A DNA stretch of 64,000 bases from Ruania zhangjianzhongii. Its GTDB lineage: Bacteria; Actinomycetota; Actinomycetes; Actinomycetales; Beutenbergiaceae. The notes beneath the pieces are model-generated. The model had not been told where the DNA came from. It saw nothing but the letters and a program-made list of their open reading frames with translations, and made no database searches. Location of the stretch: the NCBI RefSeq assembly GCF_008000995.1, contig NZ_CP042828.1, positions 310,001 through 374,000 of the forward strand. Reading direction: 5' to 3'. This document shows positions 51,461 to 59,992 of this stretch, piece after piece. Both the position numbers and the translations under genes were made by a program. Every line of letters begins with the position of its first letter. Within the stretch, counting starts at the first letter, position 1.

Positions 51461-52783
51461 ATGACCATGCGCCACCTACGCCCCGCAGCCGCCCTGATCG
51501 GCGTGGCTGCCCTCGCCCTCACCGCCGCCTGCTCCGGATCGGAGAGCTCCGGCGGGTCCGCTGAAGGCGGTGACTGGAGCATCCCCGACGAGGACCCCAC
51601 GGCGACCGTGCAGGTGCTCGGCCACCAGGACACGGAGATCGTCCAGCCCGTCATCGACGCCTTCCACGAGGCCCATCCGGACATCACGATCGCCTACGAG
51701 TCGGTGCCGTTCGACCAGCTCAACTCGGTGCTGGACGCGCGGATCGGCAACCAGGACGGTAACCCGGACGTCTACTGGGCGGATCAGCCGCGGATCGCCG
51801 CGCTGTCCTCGCGTGGCTACACGGAGGACCTCACCGACCAGTTCGCCGAGCTCACCGACGCCTTCGACAGCGCTCCGCTGGAGTCGAGCTCGTTCGAGGA
51901 CCGGCTCTGGTCGCTGCCGATCGCCAACTCCACCCAGCTGCTCTACTACAACGTGGACCTGCTCGAGCAGACCGGTGCCGAGCTGCCCTCTGCGAATCCG
52001 GAGGAGCGGATGACCTGGGAGGAGTTGCACGACCGCGCCCAGGAGGCCGTCGACGGTGGGGCCGAGAACGGATTCATGTTCGGTCAGATGCACCGGTACT
52101 ACCAGCTCGAACCGCTGCCGGTGTCGATGGGTGGCTCCGCCGGAGGGACCGGGGAGGGCAACCTGACCCCGGACATCACCTCTGACGCCTGGGTGGACTC
52201 GATGGCCTTCTACCAGTCTCTGTTCACCGACGGGCTGCACCCCACGGGCGTCACCCCGGAGCAGTCCAGCGACGAGTTCCTCACCGGCAGCACCGCCTAC
52301 ATGGTGCAGGGCAACTGGCTGGTGCCCAGCCTCGCCGAAGCCGACTTCGAGTGGGGCGTGGCCGCTCATCCCTCCTTCGACGGTGGTGACCCCGTGACCC
52401 CGACCGGATCCTGGTCGCTGGCGATGAGCCCGTTCAGCGATGACAAGGAGGCAGCCGCCGTCTTCATGCGCTGGATGGCGATCGATGACGGCGGCGGTTA
52501 CGCCCTGTTCCTCGAGGCACCCGAGCTGCCGGCCACCCCGGAGGGCAAGGAAGCGTACTTCGCCCGGGACATCTTCAGCTCGGATGCCGGTCAGGACGCC
52601 GCAGCGATCATCGACTACGAGACGGCGAACACCGGTGTGCCGCGGTTGCAGACCGTCGGCTATGTGGAGTTCGAGGAGATCCTCGGGCGGGCCTTCTCCG
52701 ACATCGCCAACGGTGCCGATCCGGCGACCGCGCTGGCCTCGGCCACCGATGAACTGACCACCGCCTGGGCCAAGTACCAGTAG
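51461..52783 (+). CDS. ABC importer lipoprotein, nucleoside operon
   Basis: Predicted 440 aa. ATG 51461 or ATG 51467 (AGGAAAGG upstream favours the latter slightly). Lipobox ALTAAC (Cys24). Extracellular solute-binding family 1 with PDVYWADQPRIAALSSRGY, LPIANSTQLLYYNVDLLEQ and TAYMVQGNWLVPSL. Family sequences usually bind sugars; operon context suggests nucleosides or a ribose-containing ligand. Confidence 0.82.
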   Translation: MTMRHLRPAAALIGVAALALTAACSGSESSGGSAEGGDWSIPDEDPTATVQVLGHQDTEIVQPVIDAFHEAHPDITIAYESVPFDQLNSVLDARIGNQDGNPDVYWADQPRIAALSSRGYTEDLTDQFAELTDAFDSAPLESSSFEDRLWSLPIANSTQLLYYNVDLLEQTGAELPSANPEERMTWEELHDRAQEAVDGGAENGFMFGQMHRYYQLEPLPVSMGGSAGGTGEGNLTPDITSDAWVDSMAFYQSLFTDGLHPTGVTPEQSSDEFLTGSTAYMVQGNWLVPSLAEADFEWGVAAHPSFDGGDPVTPTGSWSLAMSPFSDDKEAAAVFMRWMAIDDGGGYALFLEAPELPATPEGKEAYFARDIFSSDAGQDAAAIIDYETANTGVPRLQTVGYVEFEEILGRAFSDIANGADPATALASATDELTTAWAKYQ

Positions 52784-52799
52784 AACGAAGGCGAGCACT

Positions 52800-53768
52800 A
52801 TGAGCGTGCAGGCTCGCGCCGCTGCCCGCACCCCGGCCACTCAGCGCCGGGGTGCGGGTGGCGGGCTCGGCCGGAGACGATCCCGGCGGCGCACCAAGGA
52901 GCTGTTCTGGGCGGCGGTGTTCCTCCTCCCGGCGCTGATCGCGATCGTCTCGATGCGGATCGCCCCGACGGTCAGCGCAGCCGTCTCGAGTCTCCACCAG
53001 GGGTTTCCTGGTGGTGTGCTGGCCGCCGAGTTCAGCGGTCTGGCGAACTACTCCGAGCTCTTCGGCAACGACATGTTCCGGGACACGGTCATCCGCACGA
53101 TCGTCTTCAACGTGATCATCAACCCGTTGCAGGTAGCGATCGCGCTGATCATCTCCGTACTGCTGACCCGCAAGATCGTCGCCCCCAACCTGTGGCGGAT
53201 GCTGGTGTTCGTGCCGGCCACGGTGCCGATCGTCGGCTCGTCGATCGTCTGGGGTATCGCCTTCCGCCAGGACGGCCCGATCAACGCGATCCTCGCTGCA
53301 CTGGGCGGCAACCCGCAGCCGTTCCTCACCTCTCCGTCCCAGGCGATGGCCTCGATCATGGTGGTGATCTCCTGGATCGGGATCGGCTACTGGATGCTGT
53401 TCCTGGTCTCCGGGCTGCAGTCCATCCCGGACGAGTACCTGGAGGCAGCCAAGCTGGACCGTGCCGGTACGATCCGCACGTTCTTCTCCATCACCATCCC
53501 GCTGTTGAAGCGACCGCTGCTGTTCGTGCTGGTCGCCGACACGGTGGCGAACTTCGTCCTCTTCGTGCCGATCCAGATGCTCACCAACGGCGGACCGCAG
53601 AACAGCACCACGATGCAGATGTTCAACGCCTACCGGACCACCTACACCTACTCCAGCAAGAACCTCGGAGCGGCCGAGGTGATGATCCTGACGGTGATCA
53701 TGCTGGCGTTCGTCGCGCTGCAGTTCCGCCTGCTCCGCGAGGACCGACCGACGAGGAGGAAGCGATGA
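52800..53768 (+). CDS. ABC permease, nucleoside operon (MalF type)
   Basis: Predicted 322 aa, six TM helices after an Arg-rich N-terminus. EAA loop LEAAKLDRAGTIRTFFSITIP: the usual DGA is replaced by DRA, which is uncommon. It is followed with a 4-nt ATGA overlap by its partner permease. Confidence 0.85.
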   Translation: MSVQARAAARTPATQRRGAGGGLGRRRSRRRTKELFWAAVFLLPALIAIVSMRIAPTVSAAVSSLHQGFPGGVLAAEFSGLANYSELFGNDMFRDTVIRTIVFNVIINPLQVAIALIISVLLTRKIVAPNLWRMLVFVPATVPIVGSSIVWGIAFRQDGPINAILAALGGNPQPFLTSPSQAMASIMVVISWIGIGYWMLFLVSGLQSIPDEYLEAAKLDRAGTIRTFFSITIPLLKRPLLFVLVADTVANFVLFVPIQMLTNGGPQNSTTMQMFNAYRTTYTYSSKNLGAAEVMILTVIMLAFVALQFRLLREDRPTRRKR

Positions 53769-54625
53769 GCGCCCCCGCATCACTGCGGCGCCGCAGCCGA
53801 CTGGAGCGGCGCTCCCCGCTGCTGACCATCGGCGCGGTCCTCGTCGCGATGATCTTCATCCTGCCGGCGGTGTGGCTCCTGGTCGGTTCGCTGCGCCCCA
53901 GCGCGGAGATCTTCAGCTCGATCTCACCGCTGAGCTGGCGGATCCTCATCCCCAGCTCGGTGAGCCTGGACAACTACATCGCGTTGCTGACCGGGCCGTT
54001 CGGGCGAGCGATGGGGGTCTCGTTGCTGGTCTGCTTCCTCACCGTCGCCCTCGGACTGGTGATGAGTGCCACGGCTGCCTATGCGTTGGCGGTGCTGCAG
54101 TTTCCCGGTCGCTCGGTGGTGTTCGCGTTCGTGGTGATCAGCTTCATGGTGCCCTTCGACGCGATCGCGATCCCGCTGTCCCAGCTGTTCACCGGGTGGG
54201 GGCTGACGAACACCATCATGGGTCTGGTGCTGCCCGGGATCGGCAACGGTCTGGCGATCTTCAACCTGCGGCAGTACTTCCTGTCCATCCCGACCTCCTA
54301 CCGGGAGGCGGCCACGATCGACGGGGCCTCGGAGCCTCGGGTGCTGGCCTCGGTGTACACCCCGCTGGGCGGCACCGCACTGGCGAACTCGGCGCTGCTG
54401 ATCTTCCTCGGTCAGTGGACGGCCTACCTGTGGCCGCTCCTGGTGGTCTCCGAAGCGCGGCTCCAGGTGGCGCCCGTCGCACTCGCGCGCACGTTCGGGG
54501 AGCACGAGTTCAACTTCGGGGAGAACTTTGCCGGCGCAGTGCTCCTCTCACTGGTGCCGGCACTGACCATGTTCATCCTGCAGCGGTCGTTCGGCGGCCT
54601 GGCTCTGGCGACGGGAGAGAAGTGA
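53765..54625 (+). CDS. ABC permease, nucleoside operon (MalG type)
   Basis: Predicted 286 aa from ATG 53765; the frame is open much further 5' but overlaps the previous permease. EAA loop REAATIDGASEPRVLASVYTP; C-terminus ends LQRSFGGLALATGEK. Stop overlaps the ribokinase GTG (GTGA). No ATPase gene follows. Confidence 0.85.
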   Translation: MSAPASLRRRSRLERRSPLLTIGAVLVAMIFILPAVWLLVGSLRPSAEIFSSISPLSWRILIPSSVSLDNYIALLTGPFGRAMGVSLLVCFLTVALGLVMSATAAYALAVLQFPGRSVVFAFVVISFMVPFDAIAIPLSQLFTGWGLTNTIMGLVLPGIGNGLAIFNLRQYFLSIPTSYREAATIDGASEPRVLASVYTPLGGTALANSALLIFLGQWTAYLWPLLVVSEARLQVAPVALARTFGEHEFNFGENFAGAVLLSLVPALTMFILQRSFGGLALATGEK

Positions 54626-55572
54626 CGCGACGGTCGGGCAAGAGGGCGGCACCGGTGACGGTGATCGGCTCCGCCAATATCGACTATCTGGTGCGGGTGG
54701 AGAGTGCACCGGCACCCGGGCAGACCGTGCTCGCTGGCGGTCTGCGCAAGGCTCCGGGAGGGAAGGGCGCGAACCAGGCTGTGGCCGCGGCTCGACTCGG
54801 CGGCACCGTCGCGTTCGTCGGTTGCGTGGGCGACGATGACGACGGCGCGATGCTGCTGCGCGAGCTTCGCGCTGAAGGGGTGGACAGTGCCGACGTGGAG
54901 ATCATCAGCAGGCAGAACACCGGTCTGGCGATCGTGGCGGTGGACCGGTTCGGCGAGAACTCCATCATCGTCGTGCCCGGGGCGAACTTCGCGCTCACCG
55001 AGACCCGGGTAGCGCGCGTGGTGCGGCGGGCCGAGCCGGAGTCGCTCGTGGTGCTGCAAGCAGAGATCGACCCCCGGATCATCAGGACGGCGGTGCGTAC
55101 CGCTGGCCAGATCGGTGCGCGTGCGGTGCTGAACCTCGCCCCGTTCGTCCGGCTCCCGAGCGAGGTGCTCGCAGTGTGCGACCCGCTCGTGGTCAACGAG
55201 TCGGAGGCGAGCGCACTGCTCGAGGCGCCGGTGGACTCGGTGGACGCTGCCCGGAAGGGCGCGGAGAAGCTGCGTCGTGCGGTGCGGTCCGTGGTGATCA
55301 CGTTGGGTGCACAGGGTGCGGTGTGGGCAGATGCCGACGGCGGAGGAACCGTGGTTGCACCCGTTCCAGCCGAGGTGGTGGACACCACGGGTGCGGGAGA
55401 CGCCTTCGTGGGGGCGCTCGCCGTCCGTCTCGCCCAGGGCGCCGCACTCGCCGACGCGGTGGAGCTCGGGGTGGCGGCTGGTACGTTCGCCGTCACCCGC
55501 GAGGGGGCCCAGTCCTCCTATGCCATGGCCGCCGATCTGACCGCGGTGGGAGCCCCTCGCCTATCCGGGTGA
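54622..55572 (+). CDS. rbsK: Ribokinase (PfkB family)
   Basis: Predicted 316 aa from GTG 54622. Substrate motif APGGKGANQAVAAARLGG and anion-hole/catalytic motif VDTTGAGDAFVGALAVRL (Asp base) are exact for ribokinase; SANIDYLVRV starts the fold and NESEASALL is conserved. It phosphorylates the ribose released by the nucleoside hydrolase to ribose 5-phosphate. Overlaps the permease by 4 nt. Confidence 0.88.
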   Translation: MTRRSGKRAAPVTVIGSANIDYLVRVESAPAPGQTVLAGGLRKAPGGKGANQAVAAARLGGTVAFVGCVGDDDDGAMLLRELRAEGVDSADVEIISRQNTGLAIVAVDRFGENSIIVVPGANFALTETRVARVVRRAEPESLVVLQAEIDPRIIRTAVRTAGQIGARAVLNLAPFVRLPSEVLAVCDPLVVNESEASALLEAPVDSVDAARKGAEKLRRAVRSVVITLGAQGAVWADADGGGTVVAPVPAEVVDTTGAGDAFVGALAVRLAQGAALADAVELGVAAGTFAVTREGAQSSYAMAADLTAVGAPRLSG

Positions 55573-55636
55573 CGGCCACCGGGGGCATTGGTACGTTCAG
55601 GCCACGGGTGAGCGGGCGCGGCACGAGGGAGATGCG

Positions 55637-56680
55637 ATGGCGGTGACACGTGCCGAGGTCGCGACCCTGGCCGGGGTGTCCCCGGCCGTGGTCTCGTACG
55701 TGATCAACGGCGGGCCGCGACCGGTGGCCGCCCAGACCCGGTTGCGGGTGGAAGCGGCGATCGACGAGCTGGGCTATCGGCCGAATCGTATTGCGGCTGC
55801 CCTGCGCGGTGGGATGACCCGGTCGATCGGGCTACTCACCCCCAGCCCGGGCAACCCGTTCTTCGCGGAGCTTTCCGAGGCGCTGGTGCGCGAGCTGTTC
55901 AACCGCGGCAACACGCTGTCCGTGGGCATCACCGACGACGACATCTCGCGGGAGCGGCTGTACCTGCGCTCCTTCGTCGACCGGCGGGTGGACGGGATCA
56001 TCCTCACCTCCGCGCAGGCGGTCACCACCCTCAGGGAGCTGCAGGCACCAGAGCTCCCGGTGCTGGTGATGGACCGGGTGGGTCAGGACGATACGCCCAC
56101 GTTCTCGCGGGTCCATGTGGACAATGCCCACGGCGCACGGCTGGCCACCGAACACCTGCAGGGACACGGGCATCGCGTGATCGGCTGCATCGCCGGTCCG
56201 TGGCCGGTGCCGCTGTCCGACGAGCGTGTACGCGGGTGGCGGGAGCAGCAGGAGCGTCACGGCGGAGATCATCGACCAGCGTTGGTGGAGCATGCGGAGT
56301 TCTCCGAATCCGGTGGGTACGCGGCCGCCTGGGCACTGCTGGGTCCGGACTCGCGGCGCGGTGCCTCCGGGGTGCCGATGCCGACCGCCCTGTTCGTCGC
56401 CTCCGACTCCCAGGCGCTCGGGGTGATCCTCGCCTGCCGGGACCGCGGTCTGCGAGTGCCGGAAGACATCGCGATCGTGAGCTTCGACGGCACTGCTTCC
56501 GGTCGGTACGCCAACCCACCGCTGACCAGTCTTCGCCAGCCGGTCGTGGACATGGCGCTGCTCGCCGTCGGGGCTTTGCTGGAGCGGATCCACGACCCGA
56601 CGCTCGCGCCGATGCACGAGGCGCTGAAGGGAAACCTGGTGATCGGGCAGAGCTGCGGCTGTTCCACGCCGGTCGGCTAG
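55637..56680 (+). CDS. LacI-family repressor
   Basis: Predicted 347 aa, GAGGGAGA upstream of ATG. N-terminal HTH VTRAEVATLAGVSPAVVSYVINGG and a PBP-1 effector domain (GLLTPSPGNPFFAELSEALV, DGIILTSAQAVTTLREL, VSFDGTASGRYANPPLTS). Effector probably ribose or a nucleoside. A TACGTT hexamer (55592-55597) could be its own -10 element. Likely controls the operon through the TCAACA/TGTTGA palindromes at 50322-50370. Confidence 0.88.
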   Translation: MAVTRAEVATLAGVSPAVVSYVINGGPRPVAAQTRLRVEAAIDELGYRPNRIAAALRGGMTRSIGLLTPSPGNPFFAELSEALVRELFNRGNTLSVGITDDDISRERLYLRSFVDRRVDGIILTSAQAVTTLRELQAPELPVLVMDRVGQDDTPTFSRVHVDNAHGARLATEHLQGHGHRVIGCIAGPWPVPLSDERVRGWREQQERHGGDHRPALVEHAEFSESGGYAAAWALLGPDSRRGASGVPMPTALFVASDSQALGVILACRDRGLRVPEDIAIVSFDGTASGRYANPPLTSLRQPVVDMALLAVGALLERIHDPTLAPMHEALKGNLVIGQSCGCSTPVG

Positions 56681-56764
56681 CAGCATTCAGGATCGCCTGC
56701 CGGCCGCCGCCTGTCGATACCAACCACCCCACCGCCTCAGGCTGTGCGTGGGAGACTGAGACCG

Positions 56765-59700
56765 ATGAGCGCGAGCAGGACCTCCGCAACCGGGGCGGAA
56801 CCGGACTCGTTCGCTGACGTACGCGGCCGCTTCCCGGCGGTCGGGGAGCCGCCGCCTTCGGCGAACACGGTGCCACCTCGGGTGACCGGCCTGCACCGTG
56901 AACCGGTCCTGCGGCGTCTGGACCCGGTGGCGCAGGGCCACCTCGGACTGGTTGTCGCCCCGGCCGGTAGCGGTAAGACCACCCTGATGGCGCAGTGGGC
57001 GCGGGCCAGTGGTCTGCCGGTGGCCTGGTGCCGACTGGACTCGACCGCTGTGGCCGGGCGGCTGGTGGACTGGCTGTGGCCCGCGCTGAGCGTGCACCTG
57101 CGCGGCGACGTGGAACGACCGGCGAGCGTCGACGCGCTGGTGCGGGTGTTGCACGAGCGCTCTGGCGAGTTGCTCCTGGTGATCGACGATCTGCATGTCA
57201 TCGCTGAGACGCCAGCGGCCCGGGAGCTGGAGCGGTTCGTCCTGCTCGGCCCCGGAGCCGTGAAGCTTCTCCTCGGCTCGCGCACGATGCCCGCGGTGAA
57301 CTTGACCCGTTCCGAGCTGCCGCCGCTGGTGGTGCTCACCGGTGAGGACCTCCGGTTCCGCACGTGGGAGGTGGAGAAGCTCTTCCGCAACGTCTACCGT
57401 GCCCCACTACCGCCCTACGACGTTGCCGCGCTGACCCGGTACACGCAGGGGTGGGCGGCGGGTCTGCAGCTGTTCCATCTGTCCACAGTGGGGCACCAGG
57501 GCACCGCTCGGCGGCGTGCGGTGGACGCACTTGCCGGCCACTCCCGCTTCGCCCAGCACTACCTGTCCGCGCAGGTGCTCGCCACTCTGCCGGAGGCGAC
57601 CCAGGACTTCCTGGTGCAGACCAGTGTGTTCGACGACCTCACCGCAGCCCGCTGCGACGAGCTGCTGGGGATCACCGGTTCGCAACGCATCCTGCGGGAC
57701 CTGGTGGACCGGCAGGCACTGACCACCACGCTCGACGGCGGGGTGAGCTTTCACTACCACGACGTGCTCCGCCGTCACCTGGAGAGCGTGCTCCGCGAGG
57801 AGCTCGGTGCCCAGGCGACGCACGAGTGGTACCGCCGGGCCGCTGCCGTGCTGGAGGCGGAGCACGCGACGGTGGAGGCCCTGCGTGCCCGCGCCCGCGC
57901 CGAGGACTGGGAGGGTGTGCAGCGACTCCTGCGCGAGCACGGGCACCGGATCATGGCTGGGCCGACCTCGGCACACGGCGCAGGTACCTGGACCACCCTG
58001 CTCCCGGCCTGGCTGACCGAGACCGACCCCTGGTGTGCCCTCGCCGAGGCTCGCCGTCTGCTGAACGACGGGCAGCTGCGCGCCGCGGAGACTGTCGCCC
58101 GCCGAGCGCGGGAGCAGTTCACCGACGATGTCGGTCTGCGGGTCTGTGACCAGGTGATCGCGGATGTCTCCGTCTGGGTGGACACCACCCCACCGCCGCG
58201 GCCCACCTGGGTGCATCTGCTCCGGGCGGCGCTGCGCCGGGACCCGCTCGCTGCGGCGCGCCAGGCCCGCCGTCTCGACGGGCCGGGGGCGCGCCTCACC
58301 GAAGGGCTGGCGCTGTGGGTGGCCGGTAACCGGCGGCAGGCCTGGACGGTGCTGCGCTCGCTGGCCGCGTACGGTGACCCGGACGAACCGGCCCAGCTGG
58401 CCGCCCAGCTCGCTCTCGCCACGATCAGCGGAGTGGGCACCCGCCCGGTGGAGGACACGGTCGCCAACGTCGACGACATCGCGGCCGAAGCGAGCAGGCG
58501 TGGCTGGACCTGGATCGCGCGGATCGCCACCGGGCTGACCCTGGCGGTGGGCCCGCCCCGATCCCGGCAGGCGCTGGCCGAGGTGCTGGCCGAGCACGAG
58601 GCGCGCAGCGACCGGGTCGCCGCGGCGTTCATCTCGATGGCCGGTGCGATCGCCCAGGTGCGCGGGGACAGTGCGCGGGTGAGTGATCTGACCGCGGTGG
58701 CGCTGCGGCTGCGCGAGCTCGACTGCGGTTCGCTGGCGGTCTGGTGCGACGCGATCGCCTCGCTGAAGGCGGCGGCGCACGACCTTCCGGATGCGGAGCA
58801 GATGGCGCGGGCAGCTGAGGGCCAGGCTCGACGGGCGGCGGTGCCGGGGGCCGCCTGCTTCGCCTACTCCGCGCTCGTGCTCGTGGATACCGAGAATAGT
58901 GCGGAGGAGCTGACGCTCGCCCGGTCCACGGCGATCGAGATCGGGCTGGCGATCCGCCCCTGGGAGTGGTTCCCGGCCCACCAGTCCGCGCGCAGCAGGC
59001 CGGCCGAGCGCCCGGCGGCGGGGCTCGCGGCGGCCGAGCGCCCGCCAGCTGCCAGCGCGGCGCCCCCGTCGCCGCCGGAGCACCCACCAGCCCCGAGCAC
59101 AGCCGCAGCCGCCACCACCCCGTCATCCGCCACCCCGGGTGCGGATACCCCGGGTGCGGCCACCCCGTCATCGGCCACCCCGGGTGCGGACACTCCGATG
59201 ACCGACACGCCTCCGGCCGGGATCCCGGCCGCCCCCAGCCCATCATCACCGGGCACCGGCGTTCGGGTGGACCTGCGCTGCTTCGGCGGATTCGAGCTGC
59301 GCGTGCACGGCCGGTCGGTGGACCTGTCCGGGGTCCGGCCGCGGGTGCGGGCCCTGCTGAAGTTCCTCGGCATCCACGCCGGCCACCCCGTGCACCGTGA
59401 GCTGATCACCGATGCGCTCTGGGGCGAGCTGGACGCCGAGGCGGGGATGCGGTCGTTCCAGGTGAGCCTGTCCCAGTTGCGCGCCGTGCTGGAACCGGGC
59501 GTTCCGGGCCGGCGCAGCCGGATCATCCAACGGGTCGGTGAGGCCTACCGGCTCAACCTCTCCCCGGACTCCCGCAGCGATGTGTTCGAGTTCGAGGTCG
59601 CACTGGGCGAGGCGAAGGTTGCGCGCCTGGACCGGGATCAGGATCGGGTGCGGCAGGCGCTCACCCGCGCGCTCGACGCCTACCAGGGGGACCTGTTCTC

Positions 59701-59992
59701 GGAGGAAGGGGCCCCGGCCTGGGTGCTCACCCCACGGGAACGGCTGCGGGCTGGTGCCGCCGAGGCGGCCGCACAGCTGGCCGAGCTGGAGTTCCGCGCC
59801 GAGCGCTGGACTGCCGCGGTCTCCGCCGCCCAGCGCAGCATCGACATCGACCCCTACCGGGACGACGCGTGGCGCGCGCAGGTCGCGGCGTTGCGGCGAG
59901 CCGGTGAGCCCGCCGCCGCGCAGCGGGCGCTGCGCGCTTACCGTGCGGTGCTCGCCGAGCTCGGGGTGGACTCGGAGCTCACCGGCCTCTGA
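56765..59992 (+). CDS. STAND-ATPase/SARP (BTAD) transcriptional regulator
   Basis: Predicted 1075 aa; ATG 56765 is chosen over GTG 56744. MalT-like NTPase domain: Walker A VVAPAGSGKTTLMAQWA (about 65-80), Walker B LLLVIDDLH. A TPR-like middle (about 330-730) leads to a Pro/Ala/Thr/Ser linker with 15-residue repeats. The C-terminal winged-helix OmpR-type DNA-binding domain (CFGGFELRVHG... LWGELDAEAGMRSFQVSLSQLRAVLE) and a BTAD domain follow. This inverted order, STAND domain first and SARP domain last, recurs beside actinobacterial contractile injection loci. Its 3' end overlaps the convergent Zn-ribbon gene by 14 bp. Confidence 0.83.
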   Translation: MSASRTSATGAEPDSFADVRGRFPAVGEPPPSANTVPPRVTGLHREPVLRRLDPVAQGHLGLVVAPAGSGKTTLMAQWARASGLPVAWCRLDSTAVAGRLVDWLWPALSVHLRGDVERPASVDALVRVLHERSGELLLVIDDLHVIAETPAARELERFVLLGPGAVKLLLGSRTMPAVNLTRSELPPLVVLTGEDLRFRTWEVEKLFRNVYRAPLPPYDVAALTRYTQGWAAGLQLFHLSTVGHQGTARRRAVDALAGHSRFAQHYLSAQVLATLPEATQDFLVQTSVFDDLTAARCDELLGITGSQRILRDLVDRQALTTTLDGGVSFHYHDVLRRHLESVLREELGAQATHEWYRRAAAVLEAEHATVEALRARARAEDWEGVQRLLREHGHRIMAGPTSAHGAGTWTTLLPAWLTETDPWCALAEARRLLNDGQLRAAETVARRAREQFTDDVGLRVCDQVIADVSVWVDTTPPPRPTWVHLLRAALRRDPLAAARQARRLDGPGARLTEGLALWVAGNRRQAWTVLRSLAAYGDPDEPAQLAAQLALATISGVGTRPVEDTVANVDDIAAEASRRGWTWIARIATGLTLAVGPPRSRQALAEVLAEHEARSDRVAAAFISMAGAIAQVRGDSARVSDLTAVALRLRELDCGSLAVWCDAIASLKAAAHDLPDAEQMARAAEGQARRAAVPGAACFAYSALVLVDTENSAEELTLARSTAIEIGLAIRPWEWFPAHQSARSRPAERPAAGLAAAERPPAASAAPPSPPEHPPAPSTAAAATTPSSATPGADTPGAATPSSATPGADTPMTDTPPAGIPAAPSPSSPGTGVRVDLRCFGGFELRVHGRSVDLSGVRPRVRALLKFLGIHAGHPVHRELITDALWGELDAEAGMRSFQVSLSQLRAVLEPGVPGRRSRIIQRVGEAYRLNLSPDSRSDVFEFEVALGEAKVARLDRDQDRVRQALTRALDAYQGDLFSEEGAPAWVLTPRERLRAGAAEAAAQLAELEFRAERWTAAVSAAQRSIDIDPYRDDAWRAQVAALRRAGEPAAAQRALRAYRAVLAELGVDSELTGL
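59116..59193 (+). repeat. In-frame 45-bp tandem repeat in the SARP linker
   Basis: Copy starts at 59116 and 59161, period 45 bp (15 residues), encoding TPSSATPGADTPGAA and a near-identical partial copy. It extends a disordered linker between the TPR-like and DNA-binding domains, and its length may vary between strains. Confidence 0.7.
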
